Source of the DNA: Clostridia bacterium
GTDB taxonomy: Bacteria; Bacillota; Clostridia; Oscillospirales; CAG-272
Direction: 5' to 3'
Assembly (NCBI GenBank): GCA_017539425.1
Contig: JAFYHA010000131.1
Span: forward strand, 1-41,178
Length of the DNA: 41,178 bases
Shown: positions 17,438 through 25,626 of the stretch, piece after piece
How the letters are laid out: every line of letters starts with the position of its first letter
Position numbering within the stretch: position 1 is the stretch's first letter
Notes under the pieces: model-generated
Database searches by the model: none
The model's input: the letters and a program-made list of their open reading frames with translations, nothing else
What the model was told of the DNA's origin: nothing
Position numbers and translations under genes: made by a program

Positions 17438-18697
17438 TCAGTCCTCCAGCGTCACGCGGACCGTCTGGCCCGCGGACAGATTGGCATAGTCTTCGCATTT
17501 CAGGATCACTTCGCCCATTTCGCCGGGCACGAGGATCCTCTTGCGGATGCGCCGGATGTTCCGGTCGCCCGCATACACGCACAGACACTTGTTCTTATAG
17601 ACGTCACCCACGCGGAAGCGGACGGTCACGGTCCCTTCCGTGACGCCGGCATGCACCCGCTGGGGGACCGTATAGCGCACCCCGTTCTGGGCGAGCACCG
17701 GGATCTCTGTCCCGGATCCGCCGTTCCCGCGGAGGTATTCGACCGCGTTCCGTCCGGCCAGCTCCGCTTCCCCGGACACAAAGTCCACAAGGTCATGTAC
17801 GTGGAGCACGTTGCCGCAGGCGAAAATGCCCGGTACCGCGGTCTGCAGTCTGTCGTCCACCTCGGGTCCTCCGGTGACCGGAGAGAGCGGGACGGACGCA
17901 TTCTTGGACAGTTCGTTTTCCGGAAGCAGTCCGCAGGACAGAAGCAGGGTGTCGCATGCGTACTCGGTCTCGGTGCCCGGGACGGGCCTGCGGTCCGGTC
18001 CGACCTCGGATATGGTCACGCCCGTCACGCGTTCCTTGCCGTGGATGCAGGTCACGGTATGGCTGAGTTTCAGCGGGATGCCGTAATCGTCCAGACACTG
18101 CACGATATTGCGCTTGAGGCCGCCCGAGAACGGGAGGAGTTCGGCCACGACCTGGACGTGCGCGCCCTCCAGGGTCATACGTCTGGCCATGATCAGGCCG
18201 ATATCGCCCGAGCCCAGGATCACCACTTCTTTTCCGACCTTCTTGCCCTCTATGTTCATCAGGCGCTGCGCGGTCCCCGCGGTATAGATGCCTGCGGGAC
18301 GGTAGCCCGGCAGTCCGAGCGCTCCGCGCGGACGTTCCCGGCAGCCCATGGCCAGGATGACCGCCCCGGCGCGGATCGGCACGGCCCCTTCCTCCGGATT
18401 GACGTACAGGATCTCCCGGTCTTTGGAGATGTCCGCCACGATCGTAGAGAGTTTGTAAGGTATGCCCAATTCCACGACCTTGCGGATGTACCGGTCCGCG
18501 TATTCCGGGCCGGTGAGTTCCTCTTTGAACGTATGCAGACCGAATCCGTTATGGATGCACTGGTTGAGGATGCCTCCGAGCGCGGTGTCCCGTTCCAGAA
18601 TGAGGATGTCCGTAAGACCCGCTTCACGGGCCGAGATCGCGGCGGCCAGTCCGGCCGGTCCTCCGCCTATGATGACCAGATCATGATATGCGCTCAT
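17438..18697 (-). CDS. FAD-dependent oxidoreductase of the glycerol-3-phosphate complex
   Basis: A 419-residue pyridine nucleotide-disulphide oxidoreductase fold. The FAD-binding GGGPAGLAAAISAREAG lies at the N-terminus. ALGGILNQCIHNGFG and a second dinucleotide motif, LGSGDIGLIMARRM, follow near residue 170. The C-terminal FACGNVLHVHDLVDFVSGE is the FAD-contacting GD-like region. The cysteine in NQCIHNGFG is a single cysteine, not a redox CxxC. With its neighbours it probably passes electrons from glycerol-3-phosphate oxidation to NAD or another carrier. It overlaps the GlpA-like stop by 4 bases (ATGA). Confidence 0.93.
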   Translation of the reverse strand: MSAYHDLVIIGGGPAGLAAAISAREAGLTDILILERDTALGGILNQCIHNGFGLHTFKEELTGPEYADRYIRKVVELGIPYKLSTIVADISKDREILYVNPEEGAVPIRAGAVILAMGCRERPRGALGLPGYRPAGIYTAGTAQRLMNIEGKKVGKEVVILGSGDIGLIMARRMTLEGAHVQVVAELLPFSGGLKRNIVQCLDDYGIPLKLSHTVTCIHGKERVTGVTISEVGPDRRPVPGTETEYACDTLLLSCGLLPENELSKNASVPLSPVTGGPEVDDRLQTAVPGIFACGNVLHVHDLVDFVSGEAELAGRNAVEYLRGNGGSGTEIPVLAQNGVRYTVPQRVHAGVTEGTVTVRFRVGDVYKNKCLCVYAGDRNIRRIRKRILVPGEMGEVILKCEDYANLSAGQTVRVTLED

Positions 18698-20133
18698 ATT
18701 TCGTCCTCCCTGACCAGCAGTTCGGATCCCGGACGGTTCTTGGTGACCTGCTCTTCCGGGATTCCCAGTTCCTCGGCCAGTATGGCAATGGCGCCGGGTG
18801 TGCAGAACCCGGCCTGGCAGCGGCCCATGCCCTGCCGGACACGCCGTTTGACGCCGTCCAGGCTGCGGGCTCCGAGTGTACGCCGGATGGCATCCCGGAT
18901 CTCCCCTTCGGACACGTTTTCACAGCGGCATACGATCCGGCCGTAATCCGGGCGGGATGCAATGAGCGCAGCCCGTTCCGCAGGCGCCATCTCCGCGACG
19001 TGCGGAATGCCTTTGCGGGAACCGTTGAAATTCCTGTTCTCGGACGCACCGGTATACCCTGCGATCTCTCTTGCGGTCCATTCCCCGATCGCGGGGGCCG
19101 ACGTGAGTCCGGGCGACTCGATGGCCGCCACGTTGAAGAAGCCTGGCGCGTCCGCAGGCTGACCGAGCACGAAATCACCGGTCGTGCCGTGGGCGCGGAG
19201 CCCGGAGAACGAGGTGATCATCCGGTTGAGCGGGACGCCTGGAACGCTGAGCCTGGCCTTTTCCCGGATGCCGGCCATTCCGGCATAGGTGGTTTCGGTA
19301 TCCTCCTTGTCCCCGATATCGTCGGCACTCGGGCCGACCATCAGGTTTCCATGGACGGTGGGCGTGACCAGAACGCCCTTGCCCTGTTTGCCCGGAAGCT
19401 GGAAGATCGTGGCATTCACCGTGTCTCCGACTTCCCTGTCCATAAGGATATATTCCCCGCGGCGCGGTGTGACCGTCAGCGGTTCCGAACTGACCATGGC
19501 ATGGATCCGGTCCGCGTACAGACCGGCCGCGTTGACCACGGCGCGGACCCTGAATGTATGATCCGGGGTCCGGACGGCATATCCGTCCTTCTCTTTTTTC
19601 ACGTTCTTCACTGGGCTCAGAAAGTAGAAATCGGCTCCGTTGTCCGCCGCGTTCTCGGCAAACGCGATCGTCATCCCGAACGGACAGACGATGCCGGAAG
19701 TTGGCGCATACAGCGCCGCCACGACCTGATCCGACAGGGCGGGCTCAAGGGCTCTCGCCTCCTCTCCGCTCAGGATCTTCAGTTCCTTTACGCCGTTCCG
19801 GACACCCCGTTCGTACAGAGCCTGCAGGCTGGGCTTGTCTTCTTCCGCAAAGCAGAGCACCAGGGCCCCGTTCTGCCGGTAGGGAAAGTCCAGTTCCTTA
19901 TGCAGACTGCGGATGAGTTCCGCACCCCGCACGTTGAGCTCGGCCATGCGGCTTCCGGGGACCGGGTCGAAACCGGCGTGCGCAATGCCCGAATTGGCTT
20001 TTGATGTTCCCGAGCACACGTCCTCTTCCTTTTCCAGGACGCAGACACTGAGATTGTATTTGGTCAGTTCACGCGCGACCGCCGAACCGGTGACACCGGC
20101 CCCGATCACGCATACGTCATAAGACTTATCCAC
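18694..20133 (-). CDS. GlpA-like glycerol-3-phosphate dehydrogenase with BFD [2Fe-2S] domain
   Basis: A 479-residue flavoprotein that would oxidise glycerol-3-phosphate to dihydroxyacetone phosphate. It has N-terminal FAD-binding CVIGAGVTGSAVARELTKY followed by a DAO-type domain with SGTSKANSGIAHAGFD. A C-terminal bacterioferritin-associated-ferredoxin-type domain carries the four cysteines VCRCENV and GRCQAGFC (about residues 405-450), as in anaerobic GlpA. The start is GTG at 20133, chosen because AGGAGG sits 6 bases before it; the gene overlaps the glpK stop by 8 bases. L-2-hydroxyglutarate oxidases are close relatives, but the glycerol kinase neighbour makes the assignment likely. Confidence 0.92.
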   Translation of the reverse strand: MDKSYDVCVIGAGVTGSAVARELTKYNLSVCVLEKEEDVCSGTSKANSGIAHAGFDPVPGSRMAELNVRGAELIRSLHKELDFPYRQNGALVLCFAEEDKPSLQALYERGVRNGVKELKILSGEEARALEPALSDQVVAALYAPTSGIVCPFGMTIAFAENAADNGADFYFLSPVKNVKKEKDGYAVRTPDHTFRVRAVVNAAGLYADRIHAMVSSEPLTVTPRRGEYILMDREVGDTVNATIFQLPGKQGKGVLVTPTVHGNLMVGPSADDIGDKEDTETTYAGMAGIREKARLSVPGVPLNRMITSFSGLRAHGTTGDFVLGQPADAPGFFNVAAIESPGLTSAPAIGEWTAREIAGYTGASENRNFNGSRKGIPHVAEMAPAERAALIASRPDYGRIVCRCENVSEGEIRDAIRRTLGARSLDGVKRRVRQGMGRCQAGFCTPGAIAILAEELGIPEEQVTKNRPGSELLVREDEI

Positions 20134-21631
20134 AGTCTTCCTCCTCAGCCCAGGCCTCGGCGCAGCGCACGGCCCGCCGCCAGCCCTTCAGCAGTTTTTC
20201 TCTCGTTTCTCTTTCCATGGCGGGACTGTATTCCCGCTCGCAGGACCAATTTTCACGGACCTCCTCTTCGGTCTTCCAGAAGCCTACTGCCAGTCCGGCC
20301 AGATAGGCGGCCCCGAGTGCGGTGGTCTCCGCGGTCTTCGGTCTCAGGATCCGGATGCCGGAAATGTCCGACTGGAATTGCATCAGGAACCGGTTGGCGG
20401 TCGCTCCTCCGTCTACCCGGAGTTCGGAAATATCCAGTCCGGTCTCCTTACGCATCACCTGCAGGAGGTCTTCGGTCTGGTAGGCCAGCGATTCCACCGT
20501 GGCTCTTATGAAATGGTCCTTGGTCACGCCGCGGGTCAAACCCACGATCGTGCCCCGCGCGTACTGCTGCCAGTAGGGCGCACCCAGTCCGGAAAAGGCC
20601 GGAACGATATACATTCCGTTGGTATCCGGAACGGCCGTGCAGTACTCTTCACTCTGCGCGCTGGTCCGGATCATCCGCATTTCGTCCCGCAGCCACTGGA
20701 CCGCGGCACCCGCAATGAATACGCTTCCCTCCAGTGCATATTGCGGTTTGTCTCCCAGACTGGCCGCTACGGTTGTCAGGAGACCGCATTCGGAGCGCAC
20801 AGCCTCATGACCGGTGTTCAGCAGCATGAACCCGCCTGTTCCGTATGTGTTCTTGACCGAGCCGGCGCAAAAGCCGCACTGCCCGAACAGGGCCGCCTGC
20901 TGATCGCCGGCCGTCCCGGCGATGGGAATCTCTCCCCCGAATTTGGAGGTGTTGCCAAAGATACAGCTGGACGGATACACTTCGGGAAGCATGGAGCGTG
21001 GGATGCGGAAATAGGACAGGATGCGTTCGTCCCAGTCCATCTTGCGGATATCATAGAGCATGGTCCGGGATGCGTTGGTACGGTCCGTGGCATGCACCCG
21101 TCCGTCGGTCAGATTCCAGATCAGCCAGCTGTCCACCGTACCGAACCGGAGTTCCCCTCGCTCCGCCCGCTCGCGGGCTCCCGGGACGTTGTCCAGGATC
21201 CAGGATATCTTGCTGGCCGAAAAGTAGGCGTCCGGGACCAGTCCGGTCGTCTCCCGGATATATTCTGTCCAGCCTTCGCACTTCATCCGGTCGATGGCTT
21301 CTGACGTGCGCCTGCACTGCCAGACGATGGCCGGATATACAGGCACACCGGTTACGGCATCCCAGACGATGGTCGTTTCTCGCTGGTTGGTGATCCCTAT
21401 GGCCGCTATGTCCGAAGGCTGTGCTTCAATACGCTGCATAGCCTCCATCGTCACGCCCATTTGGGTGGACCAGATATCCATCGGGTCATGTTCGACCCAG
21501 CCGGGCTTTGGATAGTGCTGCTTGAACTCATGCTGCACCAGGCTTACGATCGTGCCCGTCCGGTCAAACACGATGGCTCTGGAACTCGTCGTGCCCTGAT
21601 CCATCGCGATCACATACTTCTTCTGTATCAT
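20126..21631 (-). CDS. glpK: Glycerol kinase
   Basis: A 501-residue FGGY-family kinase that phosphorylates glycerol to sn-glycerol-3-phosphate with ATP in the cytoplasm. The N-terminal phosphate loop MDQGTTSSRAIVFDRTG, the glycerol-contacting NQRET and the C-terminal RVDGGATANRFLMQFQ are all typical, and the length matches GlpK exactly. It is the first gene of the long minus-strand operon, with promoter at 21724-21752 and AAGGAG before the ATG. No GlpF facilitator is encoded nearby, so glycerol must enter by another gene or by diffusion, or arise internally from glycolipids. Confidence 0.97.
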   Translation of the reverse strand: MIQKKYVIAMDQGTTSSRAIVFDRTGTIVSLVQHEFKQHYPKPGWVEHDPMDIWSTQMGVTMEAMQRIEAQPSDIAAIGITNQRETTIVWDAVTGVPVYPAIVWQCRRTSEAIDRMKCEGWTEYIRETTGLVPDAYFSASKISWILDNVPGARERAERGELRFGTVDSWLIWNLTDGRVHATDRTNASRTMLYDIRKMDWDERILSYFRIPRSMLPEVYPSSCIFGNTSKFGGEIPIAGTAGDQQAALFGQCGFCAGSVKNTYGTGGFMLLNTGHEAVRSECGLLTTVAASLGDKPQYALEGSVFIAGAAVQWLRDEMRMIRTSAQSEEYCTAVPDTNGMYIVPAFSGLGAPYWQQYARGTIVGLTRGVTKDHFIRATVESLAYQTEDLLQVMRKETGLDISELRVDGGATANRFLMQFQSDISGIRILRPKTAETTALGAAYLAGLAVGFWKTEEEVRENWSCEREYSPAMERETREKLLKGWRRAVRCAEAWAEEEDCG

Positions 21632-21645
21632 TCGGCTGTCTCCTT

Positions 21646-21660
21646 CCGGCTTTGAGCCGG
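21646..21660 (-). promoter_or_regulatory. Short hairpin abutting the glpK ribosome binding site
   Basis: In the transcript a perfect CCGGCT/AGCCGG stem with a 3-base loop ends immediately before AAGGAG. It could influence translation initiation, but no known riboswitch or protein site is recognised. Confidence 0.4.
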
Positions 21661-21723
21661 CAATTGCGAAAAGAGGCCCGTTCCTGTTTTTGGTCTGCGG
21701 TCCTCCTTGATATTACTATGATT

Positions 21724-21752
21724 ATAATATCACTCTTTAATTGCTTTTGCAA
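21724..21752 (-). promoter_or_regulatory. Promoter of the glycerol/glycan operon
   Basis: On the minus strand, TTGCAA, a 17-base spacer and TATTAT give a good sigma-70/A promoter. The leader is about 85-90 bases to glpK. No other promoter of similar quality was noticed inside the 15 kb run of genes. Confidence 0.65.
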
Positions 21753-21962
21753 TGGTCTGGGTCGAGTATAGTGTCAAGTCATGATAGTTTTTTCGATTGT
21801 GTGTCAATTGTAAGATCAGATGCAAGTTTGAACGTCTTTCGGTATTTTCACGAAAGCTCTTCCAGATTCTGACTCAAAGCAAAGCACAGGTTTTCTGAAA
21901 ACGTGAAGTTCCTCCGAGACGGGTTTTTCAAATAATCCGGTTATTTCCTGTGCCACAGGGTC
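21753..21962. other. Non-coding divergent spacer
   Basis: About 210 bases between the glpK promoter and the ABC operon promoter, more AT-rich than the neighbours. It contains a small CTTTCG/CGAAAG hairpin near 21835-21855 and two GTGTCAA copies near 21770 and 21800. I see no gene in it. Confidence 0.5.
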
Positions 21963-21991
21963 TTGCGCATCACCTTCAAATCGGGTATACT
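21963..21991 (+). promoter_or_regulatory. Promoter of the ABC exporter operon
   Basis: TTGCGC, a 17-base spacer and TATACT form a plausible sigma-70/A promoter about 100 bases before the ATPase start codon. Confidence 0.55.
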
Positions 21992-21996
21992 GAAAA

Positions 21997-22035
21997 CGGA
22001 CGTAAGGAAGGCACCTGATCCAAGCCTTCCGTCCG
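21997..22035 (+). promoter_or_regulatory. Leader hairpin of the ABC exporter operon
   Basis: A 12-base-pair stem with a 3-base bulge (CGGACG-taa-GGAAGGC against GCCTTCC-GTCCG) begins right at the predicted transcription start. It may stabilise the mRNA 5' end or regulate the operon; no T run follows, so it is not a simple attenuator. Confidence 0.5.
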
Positions 22036-22087
22036 TAAAGGTCTGCCCGCTCTGCAACGCGGGCCGAAAGGAGCACCAATAGGAACT

Positions 22088-22837
22088 ATGGATGAACCCA
22101 TTATCCAAACGGAAGGAACAATTTCGGAAAATAATCCTCCGGAAATGATCCTCGAATGTATAGACCTGACCAAGAAGTATGCGGACACGCTGGCTCTGGA
22201 CAATCTGAGATTCAAACTCCCTGCCGGTCGGGTCATCGGGCTGCTTGGGCCGAACGGGAGCGGCAAAACGACGTTGCTCAAAATCATAGCCGGCCTTCTC
22301 ACGCCCAACTCCGGAGTCGTTCAGGTCTGCGGAGAGCCGATCGGAGTCAAGTCCAAGGCGTTGATCTCCTATCTTCCGGAACGTACGTACTTTGACAAGA
22401 ATCTTACGATCGTGCAGACGCTGGATCTGTTTACCGATTTCTATGTGGATTTTGACCGGGTCCGCGCCGAAAAGATGCTCAACGATCTGCACATCGATCC
22501 CAAGAAAAAGCTCAAGACTCTGTCCAAAGGCACCCTGGAAAAAGTCCAGCTTTCCCTGGTCATGTCCAGACATGCGAAGCTATACCTCCTTGACGAGCCG
22601 ATTGGCGGAGTGGATCCGGCAACCCGGGATTACATTCTGCATACCATCATTGCCAATTTTGCCCCCGGCTCCTCCGTTCTCATCTCCACACACCTGATCC
22701 ATGACGTTGAACCGGTACTGGACGATTTCCTGTTCATCCGGGAAGGACACATCATCCGGTTTGATTCGGTCGAACACGCGCGCCGTACGGAGAACAAGGA
22801 TCTGGACGCTCTATTCCGGGAGGTGTTCGCATGTTGA
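22088..22837 (+). CDS. ABC transporter ATP-binding protein
   Basis: A 249-residue cytoplasmic ATPase subunit. Walker A is GPNGSGKTT at residues 54-62 and Walker B LYLLDEP at 165-171, and the H-loop histidine sits in LISTHLIHD. The signature motif is LSKGTLEKVQL, not canonical LSGGQ, as in YtrB-type exporters of Gram-positive bacteria. The first 20 residues precede the usual domain start and are probably disordered. It overlaps the permease gene by 7 bases, so the two form one exporter. The substrate is unknown; YtrB-like systems often respond to cell-envelope stress, but no GntR regulator is adjacent. Confidence 0.93.
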   Translation: MDEPIIQTEGTISENNPPEMILECIDLTKKYADTLALDNLRFKLPAGRVIGLLGPNGSGKTTLLKIIAGLLTPNSGVVQVCGEPIGVKSKALISYLPERTYFDKNLTIVQTLDLFTDFYVDFDRVRAEKMLNDLHIDPKKKLKTLSKGTLEKVQLSLVMSRHAKLYLLDEPIGGVDPATRDYILHTIIANFAPGSSVLISTHLIHDVEPVLDDFLFIREGHIIRFDSVEHARRTENKDLDALFREVFAC

Positions 22838-23628
22838 AAAAACTGTTCAAATACGATATGATCGCGCTGTCCAGACTGCTGGGACTCTTTTCCGTTCTTG
22901 CCCTCCTTTCGGCCGGAATCGGCATCGGAGCCATTCGCCTGCTGGCCTTGACAGGCAGCCCGGATCTGGACAATCCGGTCCTTTCCGCCGTGTTCGGACT
23001 GATCGGGGGGCTTTTGATCTTTCTGTGCGTGCTCTCCCTGATCGCTTATTTCATCGTCAGCCTGTTCATGATCGCCAGGCGGTTCTATACGCATTTCTTT
23101 ACCGATGAAGGTTACCTGACCTTTACGCTGCCGGTCACCCCCACCCAGCTGCTCCTGTCCAAATACCTTTCCTCCGTCATCTGGGCGCTGATCACATTCG
23201 TCACCACGGTCTGTTCGGTCCTTTTGATCTACCTGTTCGGGCCTCCGACCATGCCGGATCTAGGCGGACTGGCCGCCCAGCTGGATTTACTGGGTGTGTC
23301 ATCCGGTTCCATCGTGTCGTTTACGGCGATGATCGCCCTGGATCTGATCGCGGACCTGTTCTGCATCTTCCTGGCCATCTCGCTGGGGTGCATGATCGCC
23401 AAAAAGCACAAGATCCTGGCCTCCATAGGCCTGTACTATGTCGTGCAGACCGTCGTAGCCATGCTGGGCGTTCCCTTCTCCGTCATCAGCGGAGTGATGA
23501 CCCTACAGGGCAACCCGAACGCCTACCTCTTCACATCGATTGGAGGGATCGTCGTTGAGGTCGTAGTTGCGGTCGCGGCCTTCTTCTTCACCAGGATGAT
23601 CCTGCAGAAACGTCTGAACCTGAGCTGA
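22831..23628 (+). CDS. ABC transporter permease
   Basis: A 265-residue membrane protein with about six transmembrane helices: near residues 15-40, 48-80, 105-130, 145-180, 185-215 and 235-258. It starts inside the end of the ATPase gene and is its dedicated partner, an ABC-2-type export permease. RRFYTHFFTDEGYLTFTLPV between helices 2 and 3 resembles the coupling region common in Clostridia members of this group. A strong hairpin follows. The substrate cannot be deduced. Confidence 0.9.
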   Translation: MLKKLFKYDMIALSRLLGLFSVLALLSAGIGIGAIRLLALTGSPDLDNPVLSAVFGLIGGLLIFLCVLSLIAYFIVSLFMIARRFYTHFFTDEGYLTFTLPVTPTQLLLSKYLSSVIWALITFVTTVCSVLLIYLFGPPTMPDLGGLAAQLDLLGVSSGSIVSFTAMIALDLIADLFCIFLAISLGCMIAKKHKILASIGLYYVVQTVVAMLGVPFSVISGVMTLQGNPNAYLFTSIGGIVVEVVVAVAAFFFTRMILQKRLNLS

Positions 23629-23647
23629 CCGCTCCCGTATGCTCATT

Positions 23648-23693
23648 ATGCAAGAGACCTCACGCGAATCCTTTCTCGTGAGGTCTCTTGCAT
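23648..23693. terminator. Long hairpin between convergent genes
   Basis: A near-perfect 17 bp inverted repeat (ATGCAAGAGACCTCACG / CGTGAGGTCTCTTGCAT) lies between the permease and the GH3 gene. T runs are short, but its position and symmetry fit a bidirectional terminator. Confidence 0.8.
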
Positions 23694-23704
23694 TTGGCGG
23701 TTCT

Positions 23705-25423
23705 TCACTCCGGGATTCTGACCGGAAGCCTGCCGTGGAACTCAGGCTGCTTATGGAGGGTCAGATACAGCGCCGCCGGAAGGTTGGGACCGTACCCGCG
23801 GACTCCGTTCTCCCGGAACCGCGGATCCTCGCTCATACCCTTGGCGCAATAAGCGGCCAGGACCGCGTCGGCATCCCGGAACCGGGCCGTATCATACGGT
23901 AAATGGGCGCTGATCCGGATGATCCGGCATCCCAGCGTACGGGCCCGGACCTGTATGCAATCCAGCCGCACCAGACTTTCTCCCTGCGGCAGATCCGGGC
24001 GGAGGTATGCCGGACCGTAGACCGCGCTGATCGCGATCAGCGTGCCGCCTTCGGTGAGTTTTTTGCAGATGCCGTCATCCGTTTCATTTTCCAGACAACC
24101 GATACGGATCCGGCCGCGGGTGGCCAGGTTCCCTTCCTCCTCCAGCCTGGACAGCGCATATTTCGCGCTGTTGATCTCGCTTTCAAAAGGGACCACGATC
24201 AGGACGTCCGTATCCGGTTTCAGCGGGATCGCTCCGTTTCGGTTCTTCAGCAAGGTGATGGCCCGTTTGGTGATCTCCCACTCCGTTTCGTGATGGGCCG
24301 GAGATCCTACGGTTTCCGTGTCCCCCGGGGCCGCCGTCCGGAACACGTGTGTCCCCTTGACAGCCAGGATCCGGTCCACGGCCGCATCGAGAACGCTTTC
24401 GGGGATCTCTCCAGAACCGGCCATCGAGGTCAGTCCGTCAATGTACGCCTCCAGTTTTTCCGGTCCGTCCGGGCGGGCCAGATCGACCGGCATCAGAAGA
24501 ATGTCCACACCGGCCAGGATCGCCCGTTTGGCGGCCTGAACGGGAGTAAAGGCCTGGTTCACCCCGGCCATGCCCATGGAATCCGTCACTATGAGGGTAT
24601 CCGGATAACGTTCCCGGATCAGACCCTGCAGGACCGGACGGGAGAGTGTGGCCGGGAGGACGAACGGCTCTTCCCGTCCCGGGATCGTCTCCGCTTCCGA
24701 AAGACAGGGAAACTGGATATGCGCAGTCATGACCGCCTGTGCCCCGTCTTCCAGGCACGCCCGGAACGGGATCAGTTCACAGTTTTCCAGTTCCTCCCCG
24801 GTCTTCCGGATGCAGGGCAGCCCGGTATGACTGTCCGTGGCCGTGTCCCCGTGTCCCGGGAAATGCTTGAGAACAGGGATGATCCCCTCGTCACGCATGC
24901 CCCTTTCATACATGATCCCGTGTGCGGCCACGGTCCGGGGATCGTCCGAAAAGGACCGCACCCCGATGACCGGGTTGTCCGGATTGCTGTTGACGTCCAG
25001 GACGGGTCCCGCATTCATATCAAAGCCCAGAGCCCGCAGTTCGCCCGCGGACAGCCTGGCCATTCTGTAGGTGAGTTCCGGATCCCCGGTCGCGCCGAGA
25101 GCCATATTCCCGGGTCCCTGCGTGCCCTGTCCCAGGCGGGTCACGGCGCCGCCTTCCTGATCCACAGCCAGGAACAGATCCGGGCGGCCCGGTCGTTCCG
25201 AAGCCTTCCGGATGTCCGAAATGAGCCGTGCCGCGATCTCGTTGGTGGGCGTGTTCTGGGCAAACAGCATCACACCCGCAAAGCCGTGCTTTTCGAGCAG
25301 CTCCCTCATTTCCGGGTAGACCTCAGTCACGTCGGTCCGGTTCCCGTCCCTGTCCGTATGCTGGCGGAATGCCGGCATGATCATCTGTTCGATTTTCTGC
25401 TTTGTTGTCATATCCGAATCCAT
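23705..25423 (-). CDS. GH3 beta-N-acetylhexosaminidase (NagZ-like)
   Basis: A 572-residue cytoplasmic glycosidase. The GH3 barrel contains DLFLAVDQEGGAVTRLG, then KHFPGHGDTATDSHTGLP, where the Asp-Ser-His gives the Asp-His dyad typical of NagZ-type enzymes, and the nucleophile in LIVTDSMGM. A second alpha/beta domain occupies about residues 375-572, as in Bacillus NagZ. It should cleave beta-linked GlcNAc from recycled muropeptides or host glycans. No signal peptide is present. The first ATG has AGGGAG only one base away; the in-frame ATG four codons later (25411) is a possible true start. It has its own promoter and is convergent with the ABC operon. Confidence 0.93.
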   Translation of the reverse strand: MDSDMTTKQKIEQMIMPAFRQHTDRDGNRTDVTEVYPEMRELLEKHGFAGVMLFAQNTPTNEIAARLISDIRKASERPGRPDLFLAVDQEGGAVTRLGQGTQGPGNMALGATGDPELTYRMARLSAGELRALGFDMNAGPVLDVNSNPDNPVIGVRSFSDDPRTVAAHGIMYERGMRDEGIIPVLKHFPGHGDTATDSHTGLPCIRKTGEELENCELIPFRACLEDGAQAVMTAHIQFPCLSEAETIPGREEPFVLPATLSRPVLQGLIRERYPDTLIVTDSMGMAGVNQAFTPVQAAKRAILAGVDILLMPVDLARPDGPEKLEAYIDGLTSMAGSGEIPESVLDAAVDRILAVKGTHVFRTAAPGDTETVGSPAHHETEWEITKRAITLLKNRNGAIPLKPDTDVLIVVPFESEINSAKYALSRLEEEGNLATRGRIRIGCLENETDDGICKKLTEGGTLIAISAVYGPAYLRPDLPQGESLVRLDCIQVRARTLGCRIIRISAHLPYDTARFRDADAVLAAYCAKGMSEDPRFRENGVRGYGPNLPAALYLTLHKQPEFHGRLPVRIPE

Positions 25424-25452
25424 GCTCCCTGCCGTTCAAAAGGATTACTCAA

Positions 25453-25481
25453 ACTATAGCATACCGGTAGGCCAAAGTCAA
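25453..25481 (-). promoter_or_regulatory. Promoter of the GH3 gene
   Basis: On the minus strand, TTGACT, 17 bases and TATAGT lie about 30 bases before the start codon. Confidence 0.75.
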
Positions 25482-25583
25482 CAATCCGGGCACTGAGCTG
25501 GACTCCCGTGCCGGACGGACAATTGTGACCAAATTTTGACAGCAGCCATTTGCACTGAATCTGTACATTTTCTTATCCTGATG

Positions 25584-25592
25584 TGCTACAAT
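25584..25592 (+). promoter_or_regulatory. Extended -10 promoter of the Gfo/Idh operon
   Basis: TGCTACAAT matches an extended -10 element. The -35 region is weak, as expected for this class. The leader to the ATG is about 28 bases. Confidence 0.55.
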
Positions 25593-25626
25593 TGCGGTGA
25601 GGAATCCTTCACCGGGAGGTATCGCT

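Noticed and set aside
21765..21815. GTGTCAA repeats as the end of an insertion sequence
   Set aside because: Only two short copies, no transposase, no matching opposite end or target duplication.
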